A stretch of DNA of 39,581 nt from Herbaspirillum sp. (GCA_028292625.1 JAQGLY010000035.1:1-39581), one strand, 5' to 3'. Positions 1-8,549 are shown, numbered from the stretch's first letter. Program-made: numbers and translations. The notes: generated by a model not told the origin, from the letters alone.

Positions 1-213
1 CCACAGCACCAGCCCTTCGAAGATCGGATAACCGAGAAAGCGCATGCCTTCCCAGCCGTTGTTCGGCATGCCGGTGGTGGTCGGGATATCGGCTGCGGTC
101 ATCGCGATGCGCAGCGTTTCTTCGGCCTGCGCCGGCGCGGCGGCCAGGCTCAAGCCCAGGCTTAAGGTCAAGCTTAAGCCGGATAGCACTGCACGGAAGC
201 GACGAGTATTCAT
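1..213 (-). CDS. ABC transporter periplasmic substrate-binding protein (family 5), N-terminal part only
   Basis: The reading frame begins with ATG at 213 on the minus strand and runs off the left edge, so only 71 residues are visible. They form a classic Sec signal peptide (MNTRRF, a Leu/Ser-rich core, then AAAPAQA before the predicted cleavage site) followed by EETLRIAMTAADIPTTTG, a start typical of SBP_bac_5 peptide/nickel-type binding proteins. The gene lies 45 bp downstream of the permease gene at 259-1158, so it is the last gene of this importer operon as seen here. The binding protein would capture the substrate in the periplasm and deliver it to the two permeases. The substrate (di/oligopeptide, glutathione, opine or other) cannot be told from this fragment. 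Confidence 0.85.
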   Translation of the reverse strand, partial: MNTRRFRAVLSGLSLTLSLGLSLAAAPAQAEETLRIAMTAADIPTTTGMPNNGWEGMRFLGYPIFEGLVLW

Positions 214-258
214 GAACGTTTTCCTCTAGTTATATAGTTAGAAAGTGTCACTGTCAGG

Positions 259-1158
259 CTAAGCGCGCACATCCATGGCTGCGCGCAAGCCATCGCTGAC
301 CATGTTGAAGCCGATGCTGGTGATGAAAATGCAGAAACCCGGCAGCATGGTCAGCAGGGGCTGGGTGTAAATCGCGCCGCGCAAGGTATTGAGCATCAGT
401 CCCCATTCCGCGTCCGGCGGCTTGGTGCCGATGCCGAGAAAGGAAAGGCCCGCGCCGAGAATCATCGATACACTGATCAGGCTGGTGGCGTACACGAAAA
501 TCGGGCCGAGCACATTCGGCAGCACGTGGACCCGGACGATGGTGAAGCCGCCGGCGCCGCTGGCCCGCGCGGCCTCGATATAGTCGAGTTCCCGGACGCT
601 GGTGGTGACGGTCTCCGCCACCCGGATGATCGGCGGAATGAAGACCAGTGTGAGCGACAGGATGATGTTGAAGATGCCGCCTCCCAGCGCGCCGCTAATG
701 GCGACCGCCAGCAGCACCGACGGAAAGGCGAAGAACACGTCGGTGATGCGCATGATCATCATGTTGACCCCGCCGCCCGCAAAGCCGGCGACGATGCCCA
801 GCAGGCCGCCGATGACCAGGGCGATGACCACCGGCGTGATGCCGATAAACCAGGAGATGCGGCCGCCGTAAAGCAGGCGCGTCAGCATGTCGCGCCCGAG
901 TTCGTCGGTGCCCAGAGGGTGATGTTCGAAACCGATCGGCTGCAGGCGATGCAGCATGTCGCTCTGGAACGGATCGTAGGAAGTCAGCACGGATGCCAAC
1001 AGAATCGCCGCGAACATCAGCAGCAGAATGACGCCGAAGACAATCGTGGTTTTGTCGCGCCGCAACCTGCGCGCCACGCCGGGCCAATAGCCCTGGCCCC
1101 GCGACGGTTGTTTGGTCTGGATCGGAAGATCCGCCGGGGTAGCCGAGATGCCGGTCAT
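259..1158 (-). CDS. Dipeptide/oligopeptide-type ABC transporter permease, DppC-like
   Basis: This is a 299-residue inner-membrane permease of the DppC/OppC family. After a cytoplasmic N-terminal stretch there is a first membrane helix (about residues 38-60), then the OppC-type N-terminal segment with PIGFEHHPLGTDELGRDM, a diagnostic sequence of this family, and about five more helices. The EAA loop (EAARASGAGG, about residue 195) contacts the ATPases. Its start codon overlaps the stop of the upstream DppB-like gene by four bases (ATGA), indicating translational coupling. Together with the DppB-like protein it would form the translocation pore. Length and domain order are normal. Substrate specificity is unknown. 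Confidence 0.92.
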   Translation of the reverse strand: MTGISATPADLPIQTKQPSRGQGYWPGVARRLRRDKTTIVFGVILLLMFAAILLASVLTSYDPFQSDMLHRLQPIGFEHHPLGTDELGRDMLTRLLYGGRISWFIGITPVVIALVIGGLLGIVAGFAGGGVNMMIMRITDVFFAFPSVLLAVAISGALGGGIFNIILSLTLVFIPPIIRVAETVTTSVRELDYIEAARASGAGGFTIVRVHVLPNVLGPIFVYATSLISVSMILGAGLSFLGIGTKPPDAEWGLMLNTLRGAIYTQPLLTMLPGFCIFITSIGFNMVSDGLRAAMDVRA

Positions 1159-2108
1159 GAGCGTTTGATCCTTGGGTCGAGGGCAGTCTGGAACAGATCA
1201 ACCAAGAGGTTGAGCGTGACGAAACACATGGCCAGCACAAGGATGGTGCCTTGTAGCACGGGAATGTCGCGCTGGAAGATAGCGTTGTTGAGCAGCAAGC
1301 CGGTGCCCGGCCAACTGAAGACCGTTTCGACCAGAATCGAACCTCCCATCAGATAGCCGAGCTGCAACCCCATCACCGCGGAGGCATTGGGCGCCGCATT
1401 CTTGACCACATGAAGGAAGACGTCACGCCGCAGCATGCCTTTGCCGCGTAGCGTGGTGACGAAGTCCTGATTCAGGATTTCGACGACGATGCCGCGTACG
1501 GTCCGGGTAATGATGCCCATCGGGATGGCCGCCAGCGTCACCGCCGGCAGCACCAGATGCTGCAGATGTTCCCAGTCCCATAACCATATAGCGGAGCCGT
1601 CGGGTCCCGCCCCCATGGCCGGCAGCACATTCAGTATGACGCCGAATATCACCACCAGCACCATGCCGAGCCAGTAATGCGGCAGCGACACGCCGGCCAC
1701 GGCGATGCCGACCAGGGTGCGGTCGATCCAGGTGCCGCGAAATGCGGCGGCGAGTCCGCCGAACAGTGAGCCGAACACGAAACCGATGGTCGCCGCGACT
1801 ATCGAAAGCCGGTAGGTGTTGCCGATCGCATCCATCAGATCTTCCAGGACCGGCCGGCCGCTGGCGATTGAGCGCCCCAGATCGCCATGCACCACATGAG
1901 TGATCCATATCCCGAATTGCACCGGCAGCGGTTTGTCGAGCCCATATTCGTGTTTGAGTTGGATCACCACGTCTTGCGGCGCATCGGGCGGCAGGATGGC
2001 GTTGATCGGATCGCCGGGCGCGATATGCACCAGCATGAAGCAGACGAGACTGACCGCCAGCGCAATTGGGATGGTGTAGAGGATCCGGCGCAACAGATAA
2101 ATGATCAC
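1155..2108 (-). CDS. Dipeptide/oligopeptide-type ABC transporter permease, DppB-like
   Basis: This 317-residue permease belongs to the DppB/OppB family. It starts with MIIYLLRRILYTIPIALAV, the usual first membrane helix, followed by the family motif HIAPGDPINAIL, a periplasmic loop, and five further helices in the BPD_transp_1 domain. A conserved C-terminal segment contains ETVFSWPGTGLLL and ends in DPRIKRS. It pairs with the DppC-like protein encoded immediately downstream with a 4-bp overlap. The gene sits 28 bp after the DppD-like ATPase gene, in an operon read 4159 to 1. Nothing is truncated or odd. Confidence 0.93.
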   Translation of the reverse strand: MIIYLLRRILYTIPIALAVSLVCFMLVHIAPGDPINAILPPDAPQDVVIQLKHEYGLDKPLPVQFGIWITHVVHGDLGRSIASGRPVLEDLMDAIGNTYRLSIVAATIGFVFGSLFGGLAAAFRGTWIDRTLVGIAVAGVSLPHYWLGMVLVVIFGVILNVLPAMGAGPDGSAIWLWDWEHLQHLVLPAVTLAAIPMGIITRTVRGIVVEILNQDFVTTLRGKGMLRRDVFLHVVKNAAPNASAVMGLQLGYLMGGSILVETVFSWPGTGLLLNNAIFQRDIPVLQGTILVLAMCFVTLNLLVDLFQTALDPRIKRS

Positions 2109-2136
2109 AGATGATTCCTTCGTTTTCCAGATGGGG

Positions 2137-3108
2137 TCAAACGGCTTCCGGCACGCGTATGCAGCGCGCGGCGCGGCCTGCGGAGTGCCGGCGCAACTCT
2201 GGCATTGCAGTCAGGCATGCGGGTTCGGCCTGGGCGCAGCGTGGCGCGAAAGCGCAGCCTTGCGGCAGCTGTTCGAGATTGGGTGGCGCGCCGGGAATGG
2301 TGGCGAGGCGTTCGCCGCGCATGCCGGGATGGACAGTGGCGCCGAGCAGGCCCTGGGTGTAAGGGTGCAACGGCCCGCGCATGATATCGCGGGTCGTTCC
2401 CTCCTCGATGAAGCGGCCGGCATACATGACGGCGATCCGGTCGGCGATTTCGCCGGCCACGCCGAGGTCATGGGTGACGAAGATCATGCCCATTCCCAAT
2501 TCTTGCTGGAGGCGCCGCAGCAGCAACAGGATCTGGATCTGCACGGTGGCGTCGAGCGCGGTGGTCGGCTCGTCCGCCAGCAGCAGCTTGGGACGGCAGG
2601 ACAGCGCCATCGCAATCACGGCCCGCTGGCGCAGCCCGCCCGACAACTCGAAAGGATAGGCCTTCAGGCGTTGCTTGGCGGAAGGGATTTGCACCATCTC
2701 CAGCAGGTCGAGCGCGCGGCGATCGGCCTCGGCGCGGCTGATGCCCTCATGGCGGATGATGGTTTCGGCAATCTGGGTGCCGATCCTGAATACCGGATCG
2801 AGCGCCGTCATCGGCTCCTGATAGATCATCGAAACGATGCCGCCGCGCAAACCGACCAGCTGCCGTTCGGAGGCCGCGATCACATCCCGTCCGTCGATTT
2901 GTATGGTGCCGGACATGACGGTGCGCCGCGCCGGGTTCAGACGCATCAACGAACGCAACATTACCGATTTGCCCGATCCGCTTTCGCCCAGGACGCAAAG
3001 CGTCTCGCGCGCAGCGAGCTTGAAATCGATGCCGTTGACGGCGTTGACCGTCGCATCCCGAGACACGAAGCTGACCTTCAGGTCACTTACTTCTACTAAT
3101 GGTTCCAT
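2137..3108 (-). CDS. Peptide-type ABC transporter ATP-binding protein, DppD-like
   Basis: This 323-residue cytoplasmic ATPase energises the importer. Walker A is GESGSGKS (about residues 41-48), the signature is LSGGLRQRA, and Walker B is LLLADEPTTALD followed by the switch histidine in FVTHDLG. The C-terminal oligo_HPN region carries the cysteine-containing stretch GCAFAPRCAQAEPAC, which in Dpp/Opp ATPases can coordinate an iron-sulfur cluster. The signature reads LSGGLRQR rather than the commoner LSGGQRQR, or LSGGMRQR in DppD, a conservative change. It lies 7 bp after the second ATPase gene, and the two proteins are expected to work as a heterodimer. Confidence 0.93.
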   Translation of the reverse strand: MEPLVEVSDLKVSFVSRDATVNAVNGIDFKLAARETLCVLGESGSGKSVMLRSLMRLNPARRTVMSGTIQIDGRDVIAASERQLVGLRGGIVSMIYQEPMTALDPVFRIGTQIAETIIRHEGISRAEADRRALDLLEMVQIPSAKQRLKAYPFELSGGLRQRAVIAMALSCRPKLLLADEPTTALDATVQIQILLLLRRLQQELGMGMIFVTHDLGVAGEIADRIAVMYAGRFIEEGTTRDIMRGPLHPYTQGLLGATVHPGMRGERLATIPGAPPNLEQLPQGCAFAPRCAQAEPACLTAMPELRRHSAGRAARCIRVPEAV

Positions 3109-3115
3109 GATGCCT

Positions 3116-4159
3116 TTAAGCTGCGATACGCAGTGAACGACTGTGGCCGCTGCCGGGGGCCGCCATCAGACAGGCCGTGAAATGGCCGTCGCCTGCCGCT
3201 GCCAGGGCGGGGGTCTGCTCACCGCAGGCCGGTTCGGCGTGCGCGCAACGGGTGCGGAAGTGGCAGCCCGAAGGCGGGTTGACCGGATTGGGAGGATCGC
3301 CGGCAAGCGGCGGCTCGGTGGCGCGGAGGTCCGGATCCATCGATGGCCGGCTGGCCAGCAGCGCCGCGGTATAAGGATGCGCGGGGTCCGCATAGATCGC
3401 GTCCACCGGCCCGATTTCCACCACGCGCCCGAGATACATCACCAGTACGCGGTCGGCCATATGCTGCACCACATTGAGGTCGTGGCTGATGAACAGGTAG
3501 GTCAGGTCGTACTGCGCCTTCAAATCGACCAGCAGATTGAGCACCTGCGCCTGCACCGATTTGTCCAGCGCGGACACCGGCTCGTCGAGAATCAGCAGGC
3601 GCGGCCGCAAAGCCAGCGCGCGGGCGATATTGACCCGTTGGCGCTGTCCGCCCGACAGCTCGTGCGGATAGCGGCCGCCGAAGCGGGCGGGATTGAGTCC
3701 GACCGCGGTAAGCAACTCATGCGCGGAGGCGAGCGATTCCCGTTTTCCCACGCCATGCACCTGCGGCGCGAAGGCGATGATGTCTTCAATGGTCAGCCGG
3801 GGATTGAGCGAAGAGTAGCTATCCTGAAACACCATCTGCACCTGGCGCCGGTAGGTCTTCATGGTCAGCCCGCGCGATCCGACGGTCTGGCCGTCGAATA
3901 TCACTTCCCCGGCGGTTGGCTGCATGAGGCCCATGATCAGCCGGGAGGTGGTGGACTTGCCGCAGCCGGATTCGCCGACTATCCCCAGCGTTTCGCCTTT
4001 GCGCAACTCGAAGTTCACGCCTGCGACCGCCTGCACCTTGCCCGGACTGCGGCCCAGCAATCCGCCTTTTAGCGGAAAGTGTTTGACCAAACCCTGCACG
4101 CTGAGCAATGGCTGTGCAGGGCCCCCCAGATCGGGGATTTGTTTGAGTATTTCGGACAT
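3116..4159 (-). CDS. Peptide-type ABC transporter ATP-binding protein, DppF-like
   Basis: This is a 347-residue cytoplasmic ATPase, first gene of the importer operon. Walker A is GESGCGKST, the Q-loop lies in MVFQDSYSSLNPR, the signature is LSGGQRQRV, Walker B is LLILDEPVSALD, and the switch histidine is in FISHDLN. An oligo_HPN C-terminus contains GCHFRTRCAHAEPAC. I chose the ATG at 4159 (MSEILKQ) because AGGAAAAG lies just upstream; a TTG at 4186 would add nine residues. A 376-bp repeat-rich region separates it from the divergent porin gene, and both genes are probably controlled there. The nucleotide-binding domain is full length. Confidence 0.92.
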   Translation of the reverse strand: MSEILKQIPDLGGPAQPLLSVQGLVKHFPLKGGLLGRSPGKVQAVAGVNFELRKGETLGIVGESGCGKSTTSRLIMGLMQPTAGEVIFDGQTVGSRGLTMKTYRRQVQMVFQDSYSSLNPRLTIEDIIAFAPQVHGVGKRESLASAHELLTAVGLNPARFGGRYPHELSGGQRQRVNIARALALRPRLLILDEPVSALDKSVQAQVLNLLVDLKAQYDLTYLFISHDLNVVQHMADRVLVMYLGRVVEIGPVDAIYADPAHPYTAALLASRPSMDPDLRATEPPLAGDPPNPVNPPSGCHFRTRCAHAEPACGEQTPALAAAGDGHFTACLMAAPGSGHSRSLRIAA

Positions 4160-4329
4160 GCTTTTCCTAATTCGATACGTGGGCAAGCTTGAGCAAATAA
4201 CATGCCAATACTCTGGATAATGAATTCATTGTACCAATTGGTGAATGGCAACCGGGTTTTCGCAAGCAGTGTGTCAATACGCTGGATAATGAATCTGTTG
4301 TCCTACGTGTCTCCACGCATGATGCGTGC

Positions 4330-4375
4330 GATGCACAGGTTCCAGCGATGCACTCAAATGTATCACTGGATGCAC
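4330..4375. repeat. Three copies of GATGCAC
   Basis: GATGCAC occurs at 4330-4336, 4347-4353 and 4369-4375, spaced 17 and 22 bp start to start, between the second and third ATAATGAAT copies. It could be a second operator class or chance. Confidence 0.4.
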
Positions 4376-4381
4376 CTAAAT

Positions 4382-4400
4382 ATTGCATAATGAATGCAAT
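4382..4400. promoter_or_regulatory. Perfect inverted repeat ATTGCAT-N5-ATGCAAT
   Basis: The arms 4382-4388 and 4394-4400 are exact reverse complements around the spacer AATGA. The size fits a dimeric helix-turn-helix repressor site, for example of the GntR family. It overlaps one of the ATAATGAAT copies. No regulator gene is adjacent in this window, so the binding protein is unknown. Confidence 0.5.
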
Positions 4401-4535
4401 CATAATGAATTCAGTTGGTACGTATCCTGCTTAAGTATCGTCACGGCAATGTGGAAAGAATGGCATTGCAGTATCAGATGTTTGAAGGGCGCATCGTGCG
4501 TTGCATTAAAAAAAATCAACTATAGGGAATGGGGA

Positions 4536-5639
4536 ATGATGAAGAAATCACTTTTGGCGCTCGCTGTATTAAGCACGGTCGCTGGCGCGGCATTGGCGCA
4601 AAGCAGCATTACCATCTACGGTCTTATCGATATGGGCATCGATTATGACAACGGCAAGACCGGCTCCACTGCCACCGGTTCCACCTCAAAATGGTCGGTG
4701 GGATCCGGCCAGACCAGCGGAAACCGGCTCGGTTTCAAGGGGTCCGAAGACCTCGGCAACGGTCTGTCGGCAATCTTCACGTTGGAAACCGGCTTTAATG
4801 CCGATGACGGCACATTAGGTAATAACGGTCGTCTGTTCGGCCGTCAATCATGGGTGGGCCTGAACGGCAAGTTCGGTAGCGTTAAGTTCGGCCGTCAGTA
4901 CAGTTCAACATACCTGGCGCTGCAAATCGTCGACCCGTTCAGCACTAGTAGCGCCGCCGATGGGCAGCGTGTCTACGGTTACGGTCTGGGCAAAATCGAT
5001 CCGATCGCCCGTTCCGACAATACCGTCACTTATCAAACGCCGGATCTTTCCGGATTTACCGGACTGGCCGGTTACGGGTTTGGCGAACAGGCCGGTTCGT
5101 TCAACAAGCTCAGCACCAAGTTCCTGGGCTTGAATTATGTCAACGGCCCGCTGACGGTCTTGGGCGTTTACCAAAATACCGACGGCGTCGCGTTTTCGCC
5201 GAGTTCTACGCCGACGGCCCAGCTGGACGCCATCGTGATTGCGTCGGGCCTTGCACCGACCACGACGACCAGCGCCACGGTGAAGAACACCCTCATCGGC
5301 GGAACGTATGATTTCGGTGTCGCGAAATTGCACGCCGGCTTCGGCACGACCAAGGCGCAGGCGGTTGGCGATCTGAAGGTGCGCAACTACCTCCTTGGCG
5401 CCACCATCCCTTTCGGCCAAGGCACCGTTTTAGCCTCCTGGAACCGCGACAACGTCACCGACGTCCAAAAGGGTGTATCGGATCAGTTGGGCGTCGGTTA
5501 TACGTATCCGTTGTCAAAGCGCACCAATCTTTATGTTATCGCCTCCTATACGAAAAACCAGGACGGCGTGCGTATGAATTCCTGGGCGAACGGCAAAAGC
5601 GATTTCGAAGGGCAATTCGGCGTGCGTCACACCTTCTAA
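4536..5639 (+). CDS. Outer-membrane trimeric porin (Porin_4 / OmpC-like)
   Basis: This 367-residue protein starts MMKKSLLALAVLSTVAG, a signal peptide ending in ALA before QSSITIYG, which is the usual first beta strand of Burkholderiales general porins. The body has alternating strand and glycine-rich turn patterns such as SRLGFKGSEDLG-like and GRLFGRQSWVGL segments, and it ends in FGVRHTF with the C-terminal Phe needed for outer-membrane assembly. The start at 4536 is supported by AGGGA seven bases upstream; the adjacent ATG at 4539 is equally possible. The gene is divergent from the ABC importer, so it may feed substrate to it, but it could equally be a general diffusion porin. A strong terminator follows at 5704. 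Confidence 0.93.
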   Translation: MMKKSLLALAVLSTVAGAALAQSSITIYGLIDMGIDYDNGKTGSTATGSTSKWSVGSGQTSGNRLGFKGSEDLGNGLSAIFTLETGFNADDGTLGNNGRLFGRQSWVGLNGKFGSVKFGRQYSSTYLALQIVDPFSTSSAADGQRVYGYGLGKIDPIARSDNTVTYQTPDLSGFTGLAGYGFGEQAGSFNKLSTKFLGLNYVNGPLTVLGVYQNTDGVAFSPSSTPTAQLDAIVIASGLAPTTTTSATVKNTLIGGTYDFGVAKLHAGFGTTKAQAVGDLKVRNYLLGATIPFGQGTVLASWNRDNVTDVQKGVSDQLGVGYTYPLSKRTNLYVIASYTKNQDGVRMNSWANGKSDFEGQFGVRHTF

Positions 5640-5703
5640 TTGTTTCACCGCAGTCGCTGATCGAGAAAGATCCCGCACTTGAGGTGGGTTCGTCAGCAAT
5701 CCT

Positions 5704-5728
5704 AGCCGGGCTAAGCCCGGCTTTTTTT
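5704..5728 (+). terminator. Rho-independent terminator of the porin gene
   Basis: A perfect 8-bp stem AGCCGGGC/GCCCGGCT (5704-5711 and 5715-5722) with a TAA loop runs into a T-tract ending at 5728, about 65 bp after the porin stop codon. Confidence 0.92.
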
Positions 5729-5897
5729 ATTTCCGATGCATTCATTTTTCAGTGGCTTATGCGGAGACTGCGGTCCAACCGATTGCAAGCGCCTGTGTTA
5801 TATTTTTGGCCGACATTGAACGCGGGCCGGCTTTCGTCAGCGAACATCGATAACGCGCGGCCGCGGCGCCTGGCGATAACGCCCTGAAAGATTTCCT

Positions 5898-7697
5898 ATG
5901 CATTTCCCACGATCGAATCCCGGCGCGGCGCATCGAGCGCTGCCGGCCTTTTTTGCGACGGTATTGATGCCGCTGCTGCTGTTGATGTCGCTGGCCGCTG
6001 CCGCGCATGCGGATGAAGACTTCCTGGAGCCGGAACAGGCCTTCCGCTTCACCGCGCACATGGCCGATGCGAAAACCGCCGAGGTCAGTTTCGACATCGC
6101 CAACGGTTATTACATGTATCGCGAACGTTTTCACTTTTCCAGCGACGGCAACGCCAAGCTCGGCCAGCCGGTATTCCCGCAAGGCAAAGTCAAATTCGAC
6201 GAAACGTTTCAGAAGGACGTGGAAACGTATCGCAATAGAGTGACCATCCGCATTCCGGTCGAAGCCGGCTCCGCATTCGCACTGAAGGTGTCGTCGCAGG
6301 GCTGCACGGACAAGGGGCTGTGTTATTCGCCGATGGATTCTGTAGCGCATCTGTCGCCGACCGGCGCGGTGTCTGCCGTGGCCGCCGAGAGCGGAGGCAA
6401 CACCGGCGCGGCCGATGACGGCAGCGATACGGGCCGCATCCAATCCGCTCTGGAAAGCGGCAAGCTGCTGGTGATTTTGCCGCTGTTCCTGCTATTCGGC
6501 ATCGGGCTGTCCTTTACGCCTTGCGTACTGCCGATGGTGCCGATCCTGTCATCGATCATCGTCGGAGAAGGCGCGCGCACCGATCGCCGCCGCGGATTGC
6601 TGCTGTCGACGGTGTATGCGCTCGGAATGGCGCTGGTATACACCGCGCTGGGCGTCGCCGCAGGACTGATCGGCGAGGGGCTTTCCGCCACGCTGCAAAA
6701 TCCGTGGGTACTGTCGCTGTTCGCGCTGCTGTTGACCGTATTGTCGCTGGCCATGTTCGGTTTTTATGAATTGCAGGTGCCCAGCGCCTGGCAATCCCGT
6801 TTATCGCAGACGTCCGGCAATCGCAGCGGCGGCAAATTGATCGGCGTGTTTGCAATGGGCGCCATTTCCGCGCTGATCGTCGGCCCCTGCGTCGCCGCGC
6901 CATTGGCCGGCGCCTTGCTGTATATCAGTCAAACGCGCAATGTCGTGATCGGCGGCAGCGCGTTATTCGCATTGGCGGCCGGCATGAGCGTGCCGCTGCT
7001 GATCGTGGGCGCGTCGGCCGGTTCCTTGCTGCCGCGCGCCGGCAGCTGGATGGAAGGGGTCAAGCGCTTTTTCGGAGTGCTGATGCTGGCTACCGCACTG
7101 TGGATGGTCACCCCGGTCATCCCGGGCTGGCTGGCCGTCGCCGGCTGGGCGATACTGGGCATCGGCTACGGCGCATACCTGGTATGGGGCCAGCCGGGCG
7201 CCTGGGCGGCCAAGGCGGTAGGCGTGACGGCGTTGATCCTCGGCGGGCTGCAACTGGTCAGCGTCAGCACCGGCGGCCGGGATCCGCTGGCCCCGCTGTC
7301 CCATTTACGGGGCGGCGCGCAAGCCAGAATCGATTTCGCGCACATCAAATCGGAGGCGGAACTCGACGCCGCCATTGCGCAGTCGACCGGCAAGATTGTG
7401 ATGCTGGATTTCTACGCGGACTGGTGCGTGAGTTGCCTGGAGATGGAAAAGCTGACCTTCACCGACCCGCGCGTGCGTGCGACGCTGGGTAATCTGGTAT
7501 TGCTGAAGGCCGACGTCACCGCCAACAACGCCGATGACAAAGCCTTGCTGAAGCGCTTCAAATTGTTCGGGCCGCCAGGCATGATTTTTTTCGATGCGCA
7601 GGGCAGGAAAATGGATGACAAGACCCTGATAGGATTCGAAAACGCCGAGCAGTTCCTGGCGCGTCTGAACCGCATAACGAAGGCGAATCCAGTATGA
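5898..7697 (+). CDS. dsbD: Thiol:disulfide interchange protein DsbD
   Basis: This 599-residue inner-membrane protein carries electrons from cytoplasmic thioredoxin to periplasmic partners such as DsbC, DsbG and cytochrome c maturation thiol proteins. All three redox modules are present. After a signal peptide (to about residue 38), the alpha domain has the Cys pair C136/C142 (GCTDKGLCYSP). The membrane core has C209 (FTPCVLPMVP) and C331 (GPCVAAPLAG) within about eight helices. The C-terminal thioredoxin-like domain has the CVSC site at 510-513 (YADWCVSC). The length is typical. It fits functionally with the cytochrome c biogenesis genes 3 kb downstream, which need reduced haem-binding cysteines. 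Confidence 0.96.
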   Translation: MHFPRSNPGAAHRALPAFFATVLMPLLLLMSLAAAAHADEDFLEPEQAFRFTAHMADAKTAEVSFDIANGYYMYRERFHFSSDGNAKLGQPVFPQGKVKFDETFQKDVETYRNRVTIRIPVEAGSAFALKVSSQGCTDKGLCYSPMDSVAHLSPTGAVSAVAAESGGNTGAADDGSDTGRIQSALESGKLLVILPLFLLFGIGLSFTPCVLPMVPILSSIIVGEGARTDRRRGLLLSTVYALGMALVYTALGVAAGLIGEGLSATLQNPWVLSLFALLLTVLSLAMFGFYELQVPSAWQSRLSQTSGNRSGGKLIGVFAMGAISALIVGPCVAAPLAGALLYISQTRNVVIGGSALFALAAGMSVPLLIVGASAGSLLPRAGSWMEGVKRFFGVLMLATALWMVTPVIPGWLAVAGWAILGIGYGAYLVWGQPGAWAAKAVGVTALILGGLQLVSVSTGGRDPLAPLSHLRGGAQARIDFAHIKSEAELDAAIAQSTGKIVMLDFYADWCVSCLEMEKLTFTDPRVRATLGNLVLLKADVTANNADDKALLKRFKLFGPPGMIFFDAQGRKMDDKTLIGFENAEQFLARLNRITKANPV

Positions 7698-7749
7698 TTC
7701 AAATTTCTGAAATATCATGCTTGGTATAAACAAACGCGATAAGAATCTT

Positions 7750-7777
7750 TTGATGCGCACACTGTCGACTGTATAGT
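7750..7777 (+). promoter_or_regulatory. Candidate sigma-70 promoter of the peroxiredoxin gene
   Basis: TTGATG (7750-7755) and TATAGT (7772-7777) are separated by 16 bp, about 60 bp before the start codon. A second possible element, the extended -10 TGGTATAAA, lies at 7722-7730. This is read by eye only. Confidence 0.45.
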
Positions 7778-7839
7778 GACATTCTGGCCACTCATGGCAA
7801 TTCGATGGTTCAAGTTGTGCATACTTTAAGGAGATAAAC

Positions 7840-8478
7840 ATGGCTTTACGTCTAGGCGACACCGCCCCCGACTTCGAACAGGATTCGTCGATCGGCAGGA
7901 TCAAATTTCATGAATGGGCAGGCGACTCTTGGGTCGTGTTGTTTTCCCATCCTGCCGACTTTACGCCGGTATGCACCACCGAGCTCGGCCTGACCGCCAA
8001 GCTGAAACCGGAATTCGATAAACGCAACGTCAAGGCGATTGCACTGTCGGTCGATGCGGCCGATGCGCACGCCAGCTGGATCAAGGACATCGAAGCGACG
8101 CAAAAGACCGTGGTCGGCTTTCCGATCATCGCCGACGTCGACCGCGCCGTCTCGACGCTGTACGACATGATCCATCCGAACCAATCGGAAACCGCCACCG
8201 TGCGTTCGGTATTCGTGATCGATCCGAAGAAGAAAATTCGCCTCACGCTCACCTATCCGATGAGCACCGGTCGCAATTTCAATGAAATCCTGCGTGTGAT
8301 CGACGCCCTCCAATTGACTGACGGCTATACCGTCGCTACGCCCGGCAATTGGCAAGACGGCGACGATGTGATCATCCCGTTGACGATCAAGGACGAGGAA
8401 GTGATCAAGCAGAAATATCCGAAAGGCTATACCGCCGAGCGCCCCTACCTGCGCATGACGCCGCAACCGAACAAATAA
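7840..8478 (+). CDS. 1-Cys peroxiredoxin (Prx6 type, AhpC/TSA family)
   Basis: This is a 212-residue cytoplasmic thiol peroxidase that reduces hydrogen peroxide and organic hydroperoxides. The peroxidatic site is HPADFTPVCTTELG with Cys45, the only cysteine in the protein, so it must be a 1-Cys enzyme regenerated by an external thiol such as glutathione or glutaredoxin. The Prx6-type C-terminal extension after about residue 160, ending with ERPYLRMTPQPNK, is complete. TAAGGAGATAAAC before the ATG is a near-ideal ribosome binding site, suggesting strong expression. It is monocistronic, bounded by its own promoter and by the bidirectional terminator it shares with hemB. Confidence 0.95.
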   Translation: MALRLGDTAPDFEQDSSIGRIKFHEWAGDSWVVLFSHPADFTPVCTTELGLTAKLKPEFDKRNVKAIALSVDAADAHASWIKDIEATQKTVVGFPIIADVDRAVSTLYDMIHPNQSETATVRSVFVIDPKKKIRLTLTYPMSTGRNFNEILRVIDALQLTDGYTVATPGNWQDGDDVIIPLTIKDEEVIKQKYPKGYTAERPYLRMTPQPNK

Positions 8479-8513
8479 GCCGGCGCCCGTCCCTCAGTTG
8501 GCAAGCTTCAATG

Positions 8514-8549
8514 AAAACGCCCCGAACGCAAAGCGCTCGGGGCGTTTTT
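8514..8549. terminator. Bidirectional terminator between peroxiredoxin and hemB
   Basis: A 12-bp stem AAAACGCCCCGA (8514-8525) pairs exactly with TCGGGGCGTTTT (8537-8548), with an 11-base loop. It has a T-run on the plus side and an A-run on the other, so it can serve both convergent genes. Confidence 0.93.

Larger units (their letters stand above)
4206..4413. repeat. Four copies of ATAATGAAT, including a 20-bp direct repeat
   Basis: ATAATGAAT occurs at 4217-4225, 4286-4294, 4387-4395 and 4402-4410. The first two copies are part of a longer direct repeat (4206-4225 and 4275-4294) that shares 19 of 20 bases, starts CAATAC and contains CTGGATAATGAAT. The first and fourth share the 12-mer ATAATGAATTCA (4217-4228 and 4402-4413). 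The first is followed by the 10-bp palindrome ACCAATTGGT (4233-4242). The position between divergent transporter and porin genes suggests operator sites for one regulator. That role is inferred; the repeats themselves are read directly. Confidence 0.7.
4160..4535. other. Divergent intergenic region between the ABC importer operon and the porin gene
   Basis: This 376-bp stretch contains no convincing gene. It is noticeably more A/T-rich than its flanks and is packed with short repeats, listed separately. It must hold the promoters of both the minus-strand importer operon and the plus-strand porin gene. I could not assign a clear sigma-70 promoter pair to either. The repeats cluster at 4206-4413, which leaves more than 100 bp of leader before the porin start. 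Confidence 0.7.

Noticed and set aside
526..1356. 276-codon plus-strand open frame
   Set aside because: It is antisense to the DppC/DppB-like genes and rich in His, Arg, Asp and Gln without motifs, typical of the complement of GC-rich coding sequence.
2101..3099. 332-codon plus-strand open frame
   Set aside because: It lies antisense to the complete DppD-like ATPase, whose Walker and signature motifs are intact, so the antisense frame is a by-product.
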